From: Gammaproteobacteria bacterium
GTDB taxonomy: Bacteria > Pseudomonadota > Gammaproteobacteria > Steroidobacterales > Foliamicaceae
Direction: 5' to 3'
NCBI GenBank assembly: GCA_011523505.1
Contig: WTGP01000019.1
Coordinates: 223,980-287,979, forward strand
DNA length: 64,000 nucleotides
Part shown: piece after piece, positions 1 to 8,810 of the stretch
Layout: each line of letters begins with the position of its first letter
How positions within the stretch are numbered: the first letter of the stretch is position 1
The notes under the pieces: generated by a model
Seen by the model: only the letters and a program-made list of their open reading frames with translations
What the model was told of the DNA's origin: nothing
Databases searched by the model: none
Made by a program: the position numbers and the translations under genes

Positions 1-591
1 CCGCTGGGGGGCTCCTCGGTACTGGGTTGCCTGGGCTACGTCTGCGGCGCGCTCGAGCTGGCCGGACAGATAAAGGCCGGAGAGTGCCCGGCGCCGGACC
101 TGATATACCTGCCCTGCGGGTCTTCCGGCAGCACGCTGGGGCTCGACCTGGGACTTTCGCTGGCCGGGCTGCCCACGCGCATGGTGGCGGCCCGCGTCGT
201 GTCCGACAACATGACCTCGATGAGCAGGATCCGGGCGCTGGCGGGGCAATTGAGACAGCTCCTGGACGGCGTCTGCCCCTTGCCCGAAGACGAGCCCCTG
301 AGCCGCGTGGAGTTTCGCACCGAGTTCCTGGGACCGGGCTATGCGCTGCCCACCGACGAGGCGCTGGAGGCCATCGACTTCATGAAGCGGGAAACGAACA
401 CGCAGTTGGAGTACACCTATTCCGGGAAGGGCGCGGCGGCCATGCTGAGCGACGGGCGCAATGGCCGCCACAAGGACCGCAACGTGATGTTCTGGAACAC
501 CTACAACTCGCGGCCGGCGCCGGCCGGCCTGCCGCCCCTGAATCGCGAAGGGTTGCCCGAGGTCATCCGGGCGAGTCTGCCGCCGGCCTAG
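1..591 (+). CDS. PLP-dependent D-cysteine desulfhydrase / ACC deaminase family protein (3' part)
   Basis: Only the last 196 residues lie in the window; the open frame enters from the left edge and ends at TAG 589-591. The visible part contains the family pattern GGSSVLGCLGYV near its start, followed by the phosphate-binding loop PCGSSGSTLGLDLG, as in D-cysteine desulfhydrases and 1-aminocyclopropane-1-carboxylate deaminases (fold type II PLP enzymes). These release ammonia and sulfide, or a keto acid, from small D-amino acids. The catalytic lysine and the N-terminal half are outside the window, so substrate cannot be decided. The TauE-type exporter starts 25 bp downstream on the same strand and may be cotranscribed. 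Confidence 0.8.
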   Translation, partial: PLGGSSVLGCLGYVCGALELAGQIKAGECPAPDLIYLPCGSSGSTLGLDLGLSLAGLPTRMVAARVVSDNMTSMSRIRALAGQLRQLLDGVCPLPEDEPLSRVEFRTEFLGPGYALPTDEALEAIDFMKRETNTQLEYTYSGKGAAAMLSDGRNGRHKDRNVMFWNTYNSRPAPAGLPPLNREGLPEVIRASLPPA

Positions 592-616
592 CCCGCTTGT
601 TGCAGCCGTCCGCGCC

Positions 617-1372
617 GTGAGCGACTCGCTGCCCCCGGAATTTCTGCCGCTGCTGGCGCTGGCGGGCTGCGCGGCGGGTTTTCTGAACGTAATGGCGGGC
701 GGCGGTTCGCTGCTGACGCTCCCGGTGCTGCTGCTGGCCGGCGTCCCGGCGCCGATCGCCAACGGAACCCTGCGCGTATCCATCATCGCCCAGAACCTGG
801 TGGCGCTGGGCACCTTCCGGCGGCACGGCTTCGGCGAGCTGAAGCAAGCGCTGTTCCTTTCGATTTTCGCCTGCGCCGGCGCCGTAGGTGGCGCGTCGCT
901 GGGCGTGCGGATGAGCGGGCCGTGGTTCGACCGCATCGTGGTTCTGACCATGGTGGTCTGCACGTTGCTGATCCTGCGCCGCGGGAAGGCCGCCCCGACA
1001 CCGGCCCTGGGTCCCGGCCGCCGCTGGCTGGGCTATGCGGCATTGGTGTTTGCCGGCGCCTGGGGCGGCTTTATTCAGGTGGGCGTGGGGTTCCTGCTGA
1101 TGCCGGCGCTCAATCGCATTCTCGGCATGGACCTGGTGCGCGTGAACATGTACAAGGTCGTGATCATCCTGCCGTACACGGTCCTGGCGCTGGCGATCTT
1201 TGCCTGGCAGTCGGAAATCCTGTGGCTGGCGGGCCTGGCGCTGGCGCTCGGCAACTCCGCCGGAGGGTGGCTGGGCGCGCGGCTTACGGTGTCAAAAGGG
1301 GAGCCGCTGATTCGCGCCGTTTTCCTCATCGCCGTCGCCGCGATGGCCGCAAGCCTGCTGCTGCGCGGGTAA
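617..1372 (+). CDS. sulfite exporter TauE/SafE (TSUP) family membrane protein
   Basis: A 251-residue polytopic inner-membrane protein with a GTG start. It has the two half-repeats typical of the TSUP family: a glycine-rich motif GGGSLLTLPVLL near residues 28-40, and a second one, GGFIQVGVGFLL, near 150-161. About eight hydrophobic segments are visible. Family members export sulfite, sulfoacetate or other small organic anions, or take them up; the substrate is not readable from sequence. The gene follows the PLP enzyme by 25 bp and converges on the DUF4390 gene. A sulfur role is an inference from the desulfhydrase-like neighbour and the SoxCD pair far downstream. Confidence 0.85.
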   Translation: MSDSLPPEFLPLLALAGCAAGFLNVMAGGGSLLTLPVLLLAGVPAPIANGTLRVSIIAQNLVALGTFRRHGFGELKQALFLSIFACAGAVGGASLGVRMSGPWFDRIVVLTMVVCTLLILRRGKAAPTPALGPGRRWLGYAALVFAGAWGGFIQVGVGFLLMPALNRILGMDLVRVNMYKVVIILPYTVLALAIFAWQSEILWLAGLALALGNSAGGWLGARLTVSKGEPLIRAVFLIAVAAMAASLLLRG

Positions 1373-1403
1373 CGTCCCAGCATCCCCCGTCTTCACCCTT
1401 GGG

Positions 1404-1997
1404 TTAGGGCGTTACGGACCAGGTGTAGGTTTCGCTGCGCAGAACCAGGCCGAATCCCAGGCGCCCGCTTACGTTGCGGCGCCACCAGGTCGATTCCTCC
1501 GGAAACAGGCGCGCCCGCACGGAGAACACATGCGGCTCTCCCGGCTGAAGTTCGTCCAGGCGGGCCAGGGGCTGGTCGGCCAGGTAGCCGATCTTGCGCA
1601 GGGCGGAAAACATCGTCGCGAATTCCGCGCGGGCGTCGGCCGACGGGGAACTGACGACAAAGCGATCGGTCTCGCGGTCGAATTCGAGGTAAACGGTGCG
1701 CACCACCAGGGCCAGCTGACTGTCGGGGATCACGGGCCTTTGCCGGGCCACGGCGAACTCCACCTCGAACCTCAGCCTCAGCCCGGCGCGCAGGAGCCGC
1801 TCGGCCTCGTCGTCCAGCTCGATGTCCACCCGCGTCGTGACCAGCCAGCTTTCCCCGTCCGCAAGCGCGTAGGCCAGGCGCACGTCAACCTCCGAGGCCG
1901 GGGCCGCCGTGGGAAGGCCGAGCAGGCAAACCAGCGCCAGCAGCCCGATACGGGCGGGCGAATCAGCGAATCTGAAGCGGCTTCTCAAGCAGCGCAT
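1404..1997 (-). CDS. DUF4390 domain-containing secreted protein
   Basis: A 197-residue protein with a basic N-terminus and a hydrophobic signal segment at about residues 16-35, ending AAPAS before the mature part. The rest is beta-rich and soluble, with conserved-looking tryptophans near the C-terminus (STWWRRN, YTWSV). It matches the DUF4390 family, which in beta- and gammaproteobacteria is usually encoded next to rsmB. Here its 5' end overlaps the 3' end of rsmB by 35 bp, so the two are cotranscribed. Function is unknown; in other genomes the family often precedes a NtrY/NtrX two-component pair, which is absent here because the exporter converges on it. Confidence 0.75.
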   Translation of the reverse strand: MRCLRSRFRFADSPARIGLLALVCLLGLPTAAPASEVDVRLAYALADGESWLVTTRVDIELDDEAERLLRAGLRLRFEVEFAVARQRPVIPDSQLALVVRTVYLEFDRETDRFVVSSPSADARAEFATMFSALRKIGYLADQPLARLDELQPGEPHVFSVRARLFPEESTWWRRNVSGRLGFGLVLRSETYTWSVTP

Positions 1998-3300
1998 TGA
2001 AGTGTCCGTCGGCGCAACGCCTCCCGGGCAGTGTGTGATAACCGTGTCGCGTCAAGGGAAGCGCCCATCCCCCGGATACGCCGCCGCAACTTCTGACTTC
2101 ACGGGCCAGACCCCTATTTTCGCCCAGAAAGCGCCGGATTACATCACCGGTTTCTTCCGGCAACACCGAGCAAACGCTGTAGAGCAGGCGCCCGCCGGGC
2201 TTGAGCAGCGGCCAGAGGCGTTCGAGCAGCCGCCCCTGCACGCGGGCGAAAGGCGCAATGTCGTCATCGCGGCGCAGGTGCTTGATGTCCGGATGGCGGC
2301 GAATGACGCCGGTGGTCGAGCAGGGTGCGTCGAGCAGAATGCGGTCGAAAGCGACGCCGTCGAACCACTCCGCGGGACGCAAGGCGTCTCCGCGGCGAAC
2401 GGTGGCGCTCAAGCCGAGCCGGGCAAGATTCTCTTCAAGCCGCGCGAGCCGTTCGCCGTCGATGTCCAGCGCCAGCAATTCGCCCGGGTCCGGGCACAGC
2501 TCCAGCAATTGCGCGGTCTTGCCGCCGGGCGCCGCGCAGGCGTCCAGGACCCGCATGCCGGGGCGAACGCCGAGCCGGTGCGCCGCCAGTTGCGCGCCGG
2601 CGTCCTGAACCGACACCAGGCCTTCGGCAAAACCGGGCACATCGCGGACCGGCCCCGGAGGATCGAGCTGCAATGCGTCCGGCAGATCGCCAGGCAGGCC
2701 GAAACGCCACGGGCCGGCGGCGGTTGCCTGCACCCGGTACGCCTTGCGCCCGGTCCTTGTGCGATTGACCCGCAGCCACATCGGCGGCTTGCGGTTGCCG
2801 GCCTGCAATATCGAACTCCAGCGACCCGGCCAGGCGGACTGCAGCCGGCGGATCAGCCACCCGGGATGCGAGTAGCGCCCCTCGAGGCTTTGGTGGGCCG
2901 CCTTCTCCAGGCTATGGCTTTCGCGCAGATAGCGGCGCAGGACCGCGTTGACCGCGCGCGCCCGGGCCGGACCGAGCAGCGCCTTGCCCGCGGAAACGCA
3001 GGAACTCACGGCGGCATGGTCCGGGATCCGCGTGCGGCCAAGCTGGTACAGCCCCACGGACAGGAGAGCCCCGAGCTTGCCGGACGGCCGCGGACGCTCC
3101 ATCAGTCTTTCCAGCAACTGCGCGTGCCGATGGTGCCAGCGCAGCGCCCCCAGCGCCAGTTCCGCGGCCAGCGCCCGCCGCTCGGGCGTCAGCTCCGAAT
3201 ATCCGGCTGCGTCGAGCGAACGAGCGTAGCTCCGTCCCTGCAGCACGCCGTACACGGCCAGCGCGCTCACCCGCCGCGGCCCGGCGCCGGTCCCGCTCAA
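1963..3300 (-). CDS. rsmB: 16S rRNA (cytosine-967-C5)-methyltransferase RsmB
   Basis: A 445-residue SAM-dependent methyltransferase that makes m5C967 in 16S rRNA. Residues 1-130 form the NusB-like RNA-binding domain. The catalytic domain shows the SAM loop DACAAPGGKT (253-262) and both cysteines of the m5C family: C327 in DAPCST and C377 in SVCSVLPEET, the nucleophile and the product-release residue. The start codon overlaps the fmt stop by 4 bp, giving the usual fmt-rsmB coupling, and the 3' end overlaps the DUF4390 gene. Length is normal for RsmB (about 430). Confidence 0.95.
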   Translation of the reverse strand: MSGTGAGPRRVSALAVYGVLQGRSYARSLDAAGYSELTPERRALAAELALGALRWHHRHAQLLERLMERPRPSGKLGALLSVGLYQLGRTRIPDHAAVSSCVSAGKALLGPARARAVNAVLRRYLRESHSLEKAAHQSLEGRYSHPGWLIRRLQSAWPGRWSSILQAGNRKPPMWLRVNRTRTGRKAYRVQATAAGPWRFGLPGDLPDALQLDPPGPVRDVPGFAEGLVSVQDAGAQLAAHRLGVRPGMRVLDACAAPGGKTAQLLELCPDPGELLALDIDGERLARLEENLARLGLSATVRRGDALRPAEWFDGVAFDRILLDAPCSTTGVIRRHPDIKHLRRDDDIAPFARVQGRLLERLWPLLKPGGRLLYSVCSVLPEETGDVIRRFLGENRGLAREVRSCGGVSGGWALPLTRHGYHTLPGRRCADGHFNALLEKPLQIR

Positions 3301-4232
3301 GTCAGCACCGCTTCGGCCAGCGGGGCGCCTCGCGCCGCATCCAATGCGGGCATGCGGCGGCGGCCCGGCAACTGGACCTCCCGCACCCGCAACACGCCGG
3401 AGACGGTCGCCACATCCATCCCATCGCGGGAAACATCAAGGACGCGGCCCGGATCGCCCCCGGCGCCGTCCAGCGCCTGCGCCTGCCACAGGCGCAGCGG
3501 CCTGTCGCCCCACATCGCGTGCGCGACCGGCCAGGGATCGAAGGCCCGCACGCGCCGGGCAAGCGCTTCGGCCGGCCGGGTCCAGTCCAGGCGGCCCTGC
3601 CGCTTGGCGATCAGCGGCGCGTAGGTGGACAGGGACGCATCCTGCGGAACCGCTTCCAGCTCTCCGGCGAGGATCGCGGGAAGCTGCTCGAGCAGAAGAT
3701 CGGCGCCCAGCCGGGCCAGCCTCCGCTCCAGGGTCCCAGTGGTTTCGTGCGGCTCGATTGCGGTGCGCCGGACCGCCAGCAGCGGGCCCGTGTCCAGGCC
3801 GGCATCCATCTGCATCAGCGTGACCCCGGTGTGGCCGTCGCCGGCCAGGATCGCCGCCGCGACCGGCGAGGCGCCGCGCCAGCGGGGCAGCAGCGACGCG
3901 TGAATGTTGACCGCTCCGCGCGCGCAGGCATCGAGCGCGGCGGCCGGCAGGATCGATCCGTAGGCCGCGACCACCAGCAGGTCGGCGCCGAAGTCCTCCA
4001 GCCGCCGCGTCAGTGACGCGTCCTTCCAGCTTGCCGGCTGCAGCAGGTCCAGCCCGGCCTCTTGTGCCCATGTCTTGACCGGAGAGGCCGCGATCCTGCG
4101 CCCGCGTCCGGCGGCGCGATCGGGCCGCGTGATCACGGCCGGAATGACATGGCCCGCGCCGTGCAGGGCGCGCAGCGCTGCCAGCGCAAAATCCGGCGTG
4201 CCTGCAAACAGAAGCTTGGCAGGCGCGGTCAT
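3297..4232 (-). CDS. fmt: methionyl-tRNA formyltransferase Fmt
   Basis: A 311-residue enzyme that formylates Met-tRNAfMet with 10-formyl-THF for translation initiation. The N-terminal formyltransferase domain has the catalytic triad: N109 and H111 in NIHASLLPRWRGA, and D147 in MDAGLDTGP. A C-terminal OB-type tRNA-binding domain follows from about residue 205. It lies 41 bp downstream of def and overlaps rsmB by 4 bp, the standard def-fmt-rsmB operon that couples formylation to later deformylation. Nothing unusual. Confidence 0.97.
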   Translation of the reverse strand: MTAPAKLLFAGTPDFALAALRALHGAGHVIPAVITRPDRAAGRGRRIAASPVKTWAQEAGLDLLQPASWKDASLTRRLEDFGADLLVVAAYGSILPAAALDACARGAVNIHASLLPRWRGASPVAAAILAGDGHTGVTLMQMDAGLDTGPLLAVRRTAIEPHETTGTLERRLARLGADLLLEQLPAILAGELEAVPQDASLSTYAPLIAKRQGRLDWTRPAEALARRVRAFDPWPVAHAMWGDRPLRLWQAQALDGAGGDPGRVLDVSRDGMDVATVSGVLRVREVQLPGRRRMPALDAARGAPLAEAVLT

Positions 4233-4273
4233 GCTGATGCGACTGTGAAGGGCGCGCTAGGTCCTGTTCGACG

Positions 4274-4795
4274 CTACAGCTGCAGGGCGGCGGGCTTGCC
4301 GGTCCGCTCGGCTTTCTCCAGGCGTTTGCGCAGCATTCGGCGCTTGAGCGGCGACAGGTAGTCGATGAACAGCTTGCCGTCCAGGTGATCGATCTCGTGC
4401 TGAATGCAGATCGAAGCCAGTCCCTCCAGTTCCTCCTCGACCGGTTCCATTTCGGCCGTGTACGCCCGGACCTTCACCCGCTCGGCGCGCGGCACCTCGG
4501 CGGTGAATTCGGGCACCGACAGACAGCCCTCCTCGCTCACCACTTCGCCCTCGGAGGAAACGATCTCCGGGTTGACATAGCAGCGGGGCGTGTCGCGTTC
4601 CTCCGACACGTCCATGACCAGCACGCGCTCGGCGACGTTCACCTGGATCGCCGCAAGGCCCACGCCCTTCGAGGCGTACATGGTCTCCAGCATGTCGTCG
4701 GCCAGGCGCCGCAATCGCTCGCCGGCCACCGCGACCGGCTTTGCCTTGCGGCGCAGCCGGCGGTCCGGAAAGGTCAGTACTCGCAGTTCCGCCAT
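4274..4795 (-). CDS. def: peptide deformylase
   Basis: A 173-residue metalloenzyme that removes the formyl group from nascent proteins. All three family motifs are present: GVGLAAIQ (44-51), EGCLSVP with metal ligand C91, and QHEIDH with ligands H133 and H137 and catalytic E134. I start it at the ATG at 4795 (protein begins MAELRVLTF), because the in-frame extension upstream has no family similarity and would run into the dprA leader. It is divergent from dprA across a 71-bp gap that must hold both promoters, and is first in def-fmt-rsmB. Confidence 0.96.
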   Translation of the reverse strand: MAELRVLTFPDRRLRRKAKPVAVAGERLRRLADDMLETMYASKGVGLAAIQVNVAERVLVMDVSEERDTPRCYVNPEIVSSEGEVVSEEGCLSVPEFTAEVPRAERVKVRAYTAEMEPVEEELEGLASICIQHEIDHLDGKLFIDYLSPLKRRMLRKRLEKAERTGKPAALQL

Positions 4796-4866
4796 GGGTA
4801 CGGTGTAAGGGCTCCAAGGATTCCGCAGTTGTGGTATTTTCCCACAGTCACCAAAGGATGTCCCGC

Positions 4867-5952
4867 ATGGAAGCAAAACCCTGGATTACCCTCCAATTGT
4901 GTCCCGCGCTGCCGCCGTTGCTGCGGCGCAGGCTGCTCAAACGTTACGGCGAGGCGCAGGCCGTGATTGCCGCGCCGGGCGCCGAACTGCTCGAAGCCGG
5001 CCTGACGCCCGCCGTTTTGAACTGGCTCCGGCAGCCGGACCCCGCCGTGATCGCCCCCTGTCTCGACTGGCTCGCCGGCGAGGGCGCTCACCTGGTGCCG
5101 TTCACCGACGAACGCTTTCCCCCGCTATTGCGCGAAATCGACGATCCTCCGGCCGCGCTGTTCGTCCTCGGACAAATTGCAGCGCTGGCCGAGCCGCAGT
5201 TGGCGATCGTGGGCAGCCGCGCGGCAACGCCCCTGGGACGATCGACCGCGAAGGACTTTTCCCGCGCGCTGGCGCGCCGAGGCCTGGCCATAGCGAGCGG
5301 GCTGGCCGAGGGCATCGATGCGGCCGCGCACGAAGCGGCCCTGGATTGCGGCGGCATCACCGTGGGCGTGTGCGCCACCGGTCTGGACCGCATCTATCCG
5401 AGGCGCAACAAGGAGCTGGCGCGCCGCATCGCCGCCGCCGGCGCATTGATCTCGGAGAATCCGCCGGGCATCGAACTGCAGCAATGGATGTTTCCGCGCC
5501 GCAACCGGATCATCAGCGGCATGTCGGCGGGCGTCCTGGTTGTCGAAGCGGCCGCACGCTCGGGGGCGCGCATTACGGCCCGCGCCGCGGCCGAGCAGGG
5601 CCGGGAGGTATTCGCCGTGCCCGGCTCGATACACAGTCCGCAGTCACGGGGCTGCCACGCCCTGATCCGCGCCGGCGCCAAGCTGGTCGAGCGGCCCGGG
5701 GACGTGCTGGAAGAGCTGCCGGCCCTGCTGCAGATCGGCAGCGCGGAAGCGCCGGCGCAGGCGGCGATCGAACCGGTTCCCGGCGAACTGCCCCTGGTGG
5801 GCGGGCTGCTGCGCCAGGGACCCGTGGGCATGGACGAACTCGTGCGCCAGACCGGGCTGGACGCGTCCGAGCTGTCCGCCGCGCTCGCGCGTCTCGAGAT
5901 CGAGGGCCGCGTGCATTCGCTGCCGGGAGGCCGGTTTCAATACGGCCGCTGA
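4867..5952 (+). CDS. dprA: DNA-processing protein DprA
   Basis: A 361-residue protein that loads RecA onto incoming single-stranded DNA during natural transformation. The Rossmann-like core shows the GSR motif (IVGSRAATPLGR), GLAEGIDAAAH, the DNA-binding stretch FPRRNRIISG and AAEQGREVFAVPGS; a small winged-helix (DML1-like) domain follows from about residue 300. I choose ATG 4867 because AAAGGA at 4853-4858 sits 8 nt upstream; the in-frame ATG at 4858 is too close to it. The LysM-domain gene often found between def and dprA in Gammaproteobacteria, and smg after dprA, are both missing. Together with the ComM homologue at 33.6 kb it suggests competence. Confidence 0.93.
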   Translation: MEAKPWITLQLCPALPPLLRRRLLKRYGEAQAVIAAPGAELLEAGLTPAVLNWLRQPDPAVIAPCLDWLAGEGAHLVPFTDERFPPLLREIDDPPAALFVLGQIAALAEPQLAIVGSRAATPLGRSTAKDFSRALARRGLAIASGLAEGIDAAAHEAALDCGGITVGVCATGLDRIYPRRNKELARRIAAAGALISENPPGIELQQWMFPRRNRIISGMSAGVLVVEAAARSGARITARAAAEQGREVFAVPGSIHSPQSRGCHALIRAGAKLVERPGDVLEELPALLQIGSAEAPAQAAIEPVPGELPLVGGLLRQGPVGMDELVRQTGLDASELSAALARLEIEGRVHSLPGGRFQYGR

Positions 5953-6056
5953 ACAGTGCTAGGATGCGCGCTCGATTTCAGTAGACTCCGTGCAGTAAAG
6001 CGCAACAGCCAGATGATTCCATACAGCACGAACCGGCCCATTCAGGTCCTCGCCAC

Positions 6057-8810
6057 GTGACGCGCACCGCGACCGGAAAGGCCGCGGGGGGCCTTATCGT
6101 GGTCGAATCTCCCGCCAAGGCGCGGACGCTGCAACGCTATCTCGGCAAGGATTATCGCGTGCTGGCCTGCAACGGGCACGTGCGGGACCTGAAGAGCGGC
6201 GGACTGTCGATCGACACGAAGAAGGGCTTCGCGATGGAGTTCGAGCCGGTGGAGAGTTCGAAAGCGGCGGTGGCGCGAATCCGCGGCGCGCTGGCCGGGA
6301 TGCCGGCGCTGTATCTCGCCACCGACCCGGACCGCGAGGGCGAGGCCATCGCCTGGCACCTGCTGGAGATGTTGTCCGACGCGGGGGCGCTCGAAGACAA
6401 GCAGGTTCACCGGGTGGCCTTCAACCAGATCACCCGCAGCGCGGTCAACAATGCGGTCGACGATCCGCGCGACGTGTCCATGCCGCTGGTGGAGGCCCAG
6501 AAGGCCCGGCGCTGCATGGACCGGCTGCTCGGATTCACCCTTTCGCCGCTGTTGTCGCGGATACTCACGCGCGGCCTTTCGGCGGGGCGGGTGCAGAGCC
6601 CCGCCCTCAAGCTGATCGTGGAGCGGGAAAAGGAAATCGAGGCGTTCAGGCCGCGCGAATACTGGAGCATCACCGCGCACCTCGGCAAGGACGGCCAGGA
6701 GTTCGAGGCCGCCCTGGTGGAGCTGAACGGCGAGAAGCTGAAAAAGTTTTCCCTGAGCGATGCCGCGGCAACCGGACAGGCCCGCGAAGCGCTCCTGGCG
6801 GCGATGAAGGAGGGCGCATCGGGCGGCGGGCCCGGTGTGTTGACCGTAGCGAACGTCAAGCCCACGCGGGCCAAACGCGGTCCGCCCCCTCCGTTCACGA
6901 CCTCGACCATGCAGCAGGCCGCTTCCCGCCAGCTCGGCATGCAGGCGCAACGCACGATGCGGGTGGCCCAGTCGCTGTACGAGGGCGTCGATACCGGCAG
7001 CGGGGCAGTCGGGCTGATCACCTACATGCGGACCGATTCCGTGCAGATGGCGCGCGAAGCGGTGCAGGAGATCCGTGAATACGTCGTCGACAAACTGGGC
7101 GCCGGTTTCGTTCCCAAGTCGCCGCGGCGCTACCGCACCAAGACCCGCAACGCGCAGGAGGCGCACGAAGCGATCCGGCCCACCAGCATCGCGCGCGCTC
7201 CGGAAACGCTCAAGAGCCATCTGGATTCGGACCAGTACCGCCTCTACGACATCATCTGGCGGCGCGCCGTGGCCAGCCAGATGAGCGACGCCCTCTACGA
7301 CCGCGTGAGCGCGGAGTTCACTCCGGGCAAGGCAGCGGCGGGCGCCGCGGAAACAACCCCGGCGGGCCGCTTCCGGGCCACCGGCAACACGCTTGCGCAT
7401 CCGGGCTTCCTCAAGGTCCTGGCGCGGTCGGCGGACAGCAGGGACAAGGCGCTGCCGCCGCTGGCCGCGGGAGAGACGCTGGACGTGCGGGAGCTCGCGA
7501 CCGAACAGCACTTCACCGAGCCGCCGCCGCGCTACACCGAGGCAAGCCTGGTCAAGGCGCTGGAAGACCACGGTATCGGACGGCCTTCCACCTACGCCGA
7601 GACCCTGCGCAAGATCCGCGACCGCGAATACGCGGTCATGGAGAAGCGCAATTTCGCGCCTACCCAGAAAGGCAGGATGGTGGCCGACTTCCTCACCCGC
7701 CATTTCAACGACTACGTCGATTACGACTTCACCGCCGGCATGGAGGAATCCCTGGACGCCGTGGCCAATGGGGAGAAGCACTGGGTCCCGGTCATGGACG
7801 AGTTCTGGAGCCACTATTCGGAGCAGCTCGCGGAGAAAAAGCGCACGCTGAAGGGCATCGAGGAACGCCCGCGCCGGCTGCTCGGCGAGCACCCGGAAAG
7901 CGGCGAACCGGTTTACGCACGGCTGGGTCCCTACGGCTACTTCGTGCAACTCGGCGAGCGCTCGGAGGACCATCGGCCACCGGTCGCCACCCTGCGCGAG
8001 GGCTTCAATTACGAAGACATCACGCTCGAACAGGCGCTGGAATTGTTGCGCGGACCGCGTCTGCTGGGAACCGACCCGGCCACCGGCCAACCGGTCTACG
8101 CCGGCAGTGGGCGCAATGGCCCCTACGTGCAACTCGGCGAGAGGGGCGGCGAAGAGAAACCGAAATACGCCTCGCTGACCGACGGGCTTAGCGAGGAGTC
8201 GGTGAACCTGGAGGAGGCCCTGAAGCTGCTTTCACTGCCGCGGGAACTGGGGCCGCATCCGGAGTCCGGCGACACGGTCTATGCCGGGCGGGGGCGATTC
8301 GGACCGTACGTGCAACTCGGAGAACGCGGCAAGGAAAAGCCGAAATACGCCTCGCTGCCGCCGGACATCTCCCCTTACACGGTCACGCTGGACGAGGCGG
8401 TGGCCCTGCTTCGCCTGCCCCGCGAACTCGGAAAGCACCCGGACAACGGCCGGCCCGTTTTCGTCGGCTGCGGGGTCAAGGGACCGTATGTGCAGATCGG
8501 GAAACGCGGCGGCAAGACGCGGCCGAGGTATATCCGCCTGCCGAAGCCGCATTCGGTGTTCACGCTGACGCTGGAAGAAGCCCTCAAGGTGCAGCCCGCC
8601 CGGCGCGCCAGGCGGCAGGCGATCCGGGAATTCGAGGACGGCGGAATCAGGATACTGGACGGCCGCTACGGCCCGTACGTCACCGACGGGTCACGCAACG
8701 CTTCGGTGCCGCGCGGGCAGGATCCGGCCGCCCTGTCGCTGGAGCAATGCCGGGAACTTCTGAATAATGCGCCGAAAAAGGGATCGCGAAGAAGGACGGC
8801 GCGCCGCTGA
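6057..8810 (+). CDS. topA: DNA topoisomerase I, repeat-type C-terminus
   Basis: A 917-residue type IA topoisomerase that relaxes negative supercoils. The N-terminal Toprim domain has IVVESPAKA and the acidic DPDREGEA motif; the active-site tyrosine is Y323 in GLITYMRTDS. From about residue 600 there are at least four tandem copies of a roughly 75-residue repeat (G-x-YVQLGER...KPKYASL; DNA of two copies nearly identical at 8159-8180 and 8338-8359), i.e. topoisomerase C-terminal repeats. There is no CxxC zinc ribbon as in E. coli TopA. The tail is basic (KKGSRRRTARR). The start is the GTG at 6057. The 3' end overlaps tsaC by 44 bp. Confidence 0.95.
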   Translation: MTRTATGKAAGGLIVVESPAKARTLQRYLGKDYRVLACNGHVRDLKSGGLSIDTKKGFAMEFEPVESSKAAVARIRGALAGMPALYLATDPDREGEAIAWHLLEMLSDAGALEDKQVHRVAFNQITRSAVNNAVDDPRDVSMPLVEAQKARRCMDRLLGFTLSPLLSRILTRGLSAGRVQSPALKLIVEREKEIEAFRPREYWSITAHLGKDGQEFEAALVELNGEKLKKFSLSDAAATGQAREALLAAMKEGASGGGPGVLTVANVKPTRAKRGPPPPFTTSTMQQAASRQLGMQAQRTMRVAQSLYEGVDTGSGAVGLITYMRTDSVQMAREAVQEIREYVVDKLGAGFVPKSPRRYRTKTRNAQEAHEAIRPTSIARAPETLKSHLDSDQYRLYDIIWRRAVASQMSDALYDRVSAEFTPGKAAAGAAETTPAGRFRATGNTLAHPGFLKVLARSADSRDKALPPLAAGETLDVRELATEQHFTEPPPRYTEASLVKALEDHGIGRPSTYAETLRKIRDREYAVMEKRNFAPTQKGRMVADFLTRHFNDYVDYDFTAGMEESLDAVANGEKHWVPVMDEFWSHYSEQLAEKKRTLKGIEERPRRLLGEHPESGEPVYARLGPYGYFVQLGERSEDHRPPVATLREGFNYEDITLEQALELLRGPRLLGTDPATGQPVYAGSGRNGPYVQLGERGGEEKPKYASLTDGLSEESVNLEEALKLLSLPRELGPHPESGDTVYAGRGRFGPYVQLGERGKEKPKYASLPPDISPYTVTLDEAVALLRLPRELGKHPDNGRPVFVGCGVKGPYVQIGKRGGKTRPRYIRLPKPHSVFTLTLEEALKVQPARRARRQAIREFEDGGIRILDGRYGPYVTDGSRNASVPRGQDPAALSLEQCRELLNNAPKKGSRRRTARR

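Noticed and set aside
6042..8132. Long minus-strand frame opposite topA
   Set aside because: Antisense shadow of topA; low-complexity His/Arg/Ala composition.
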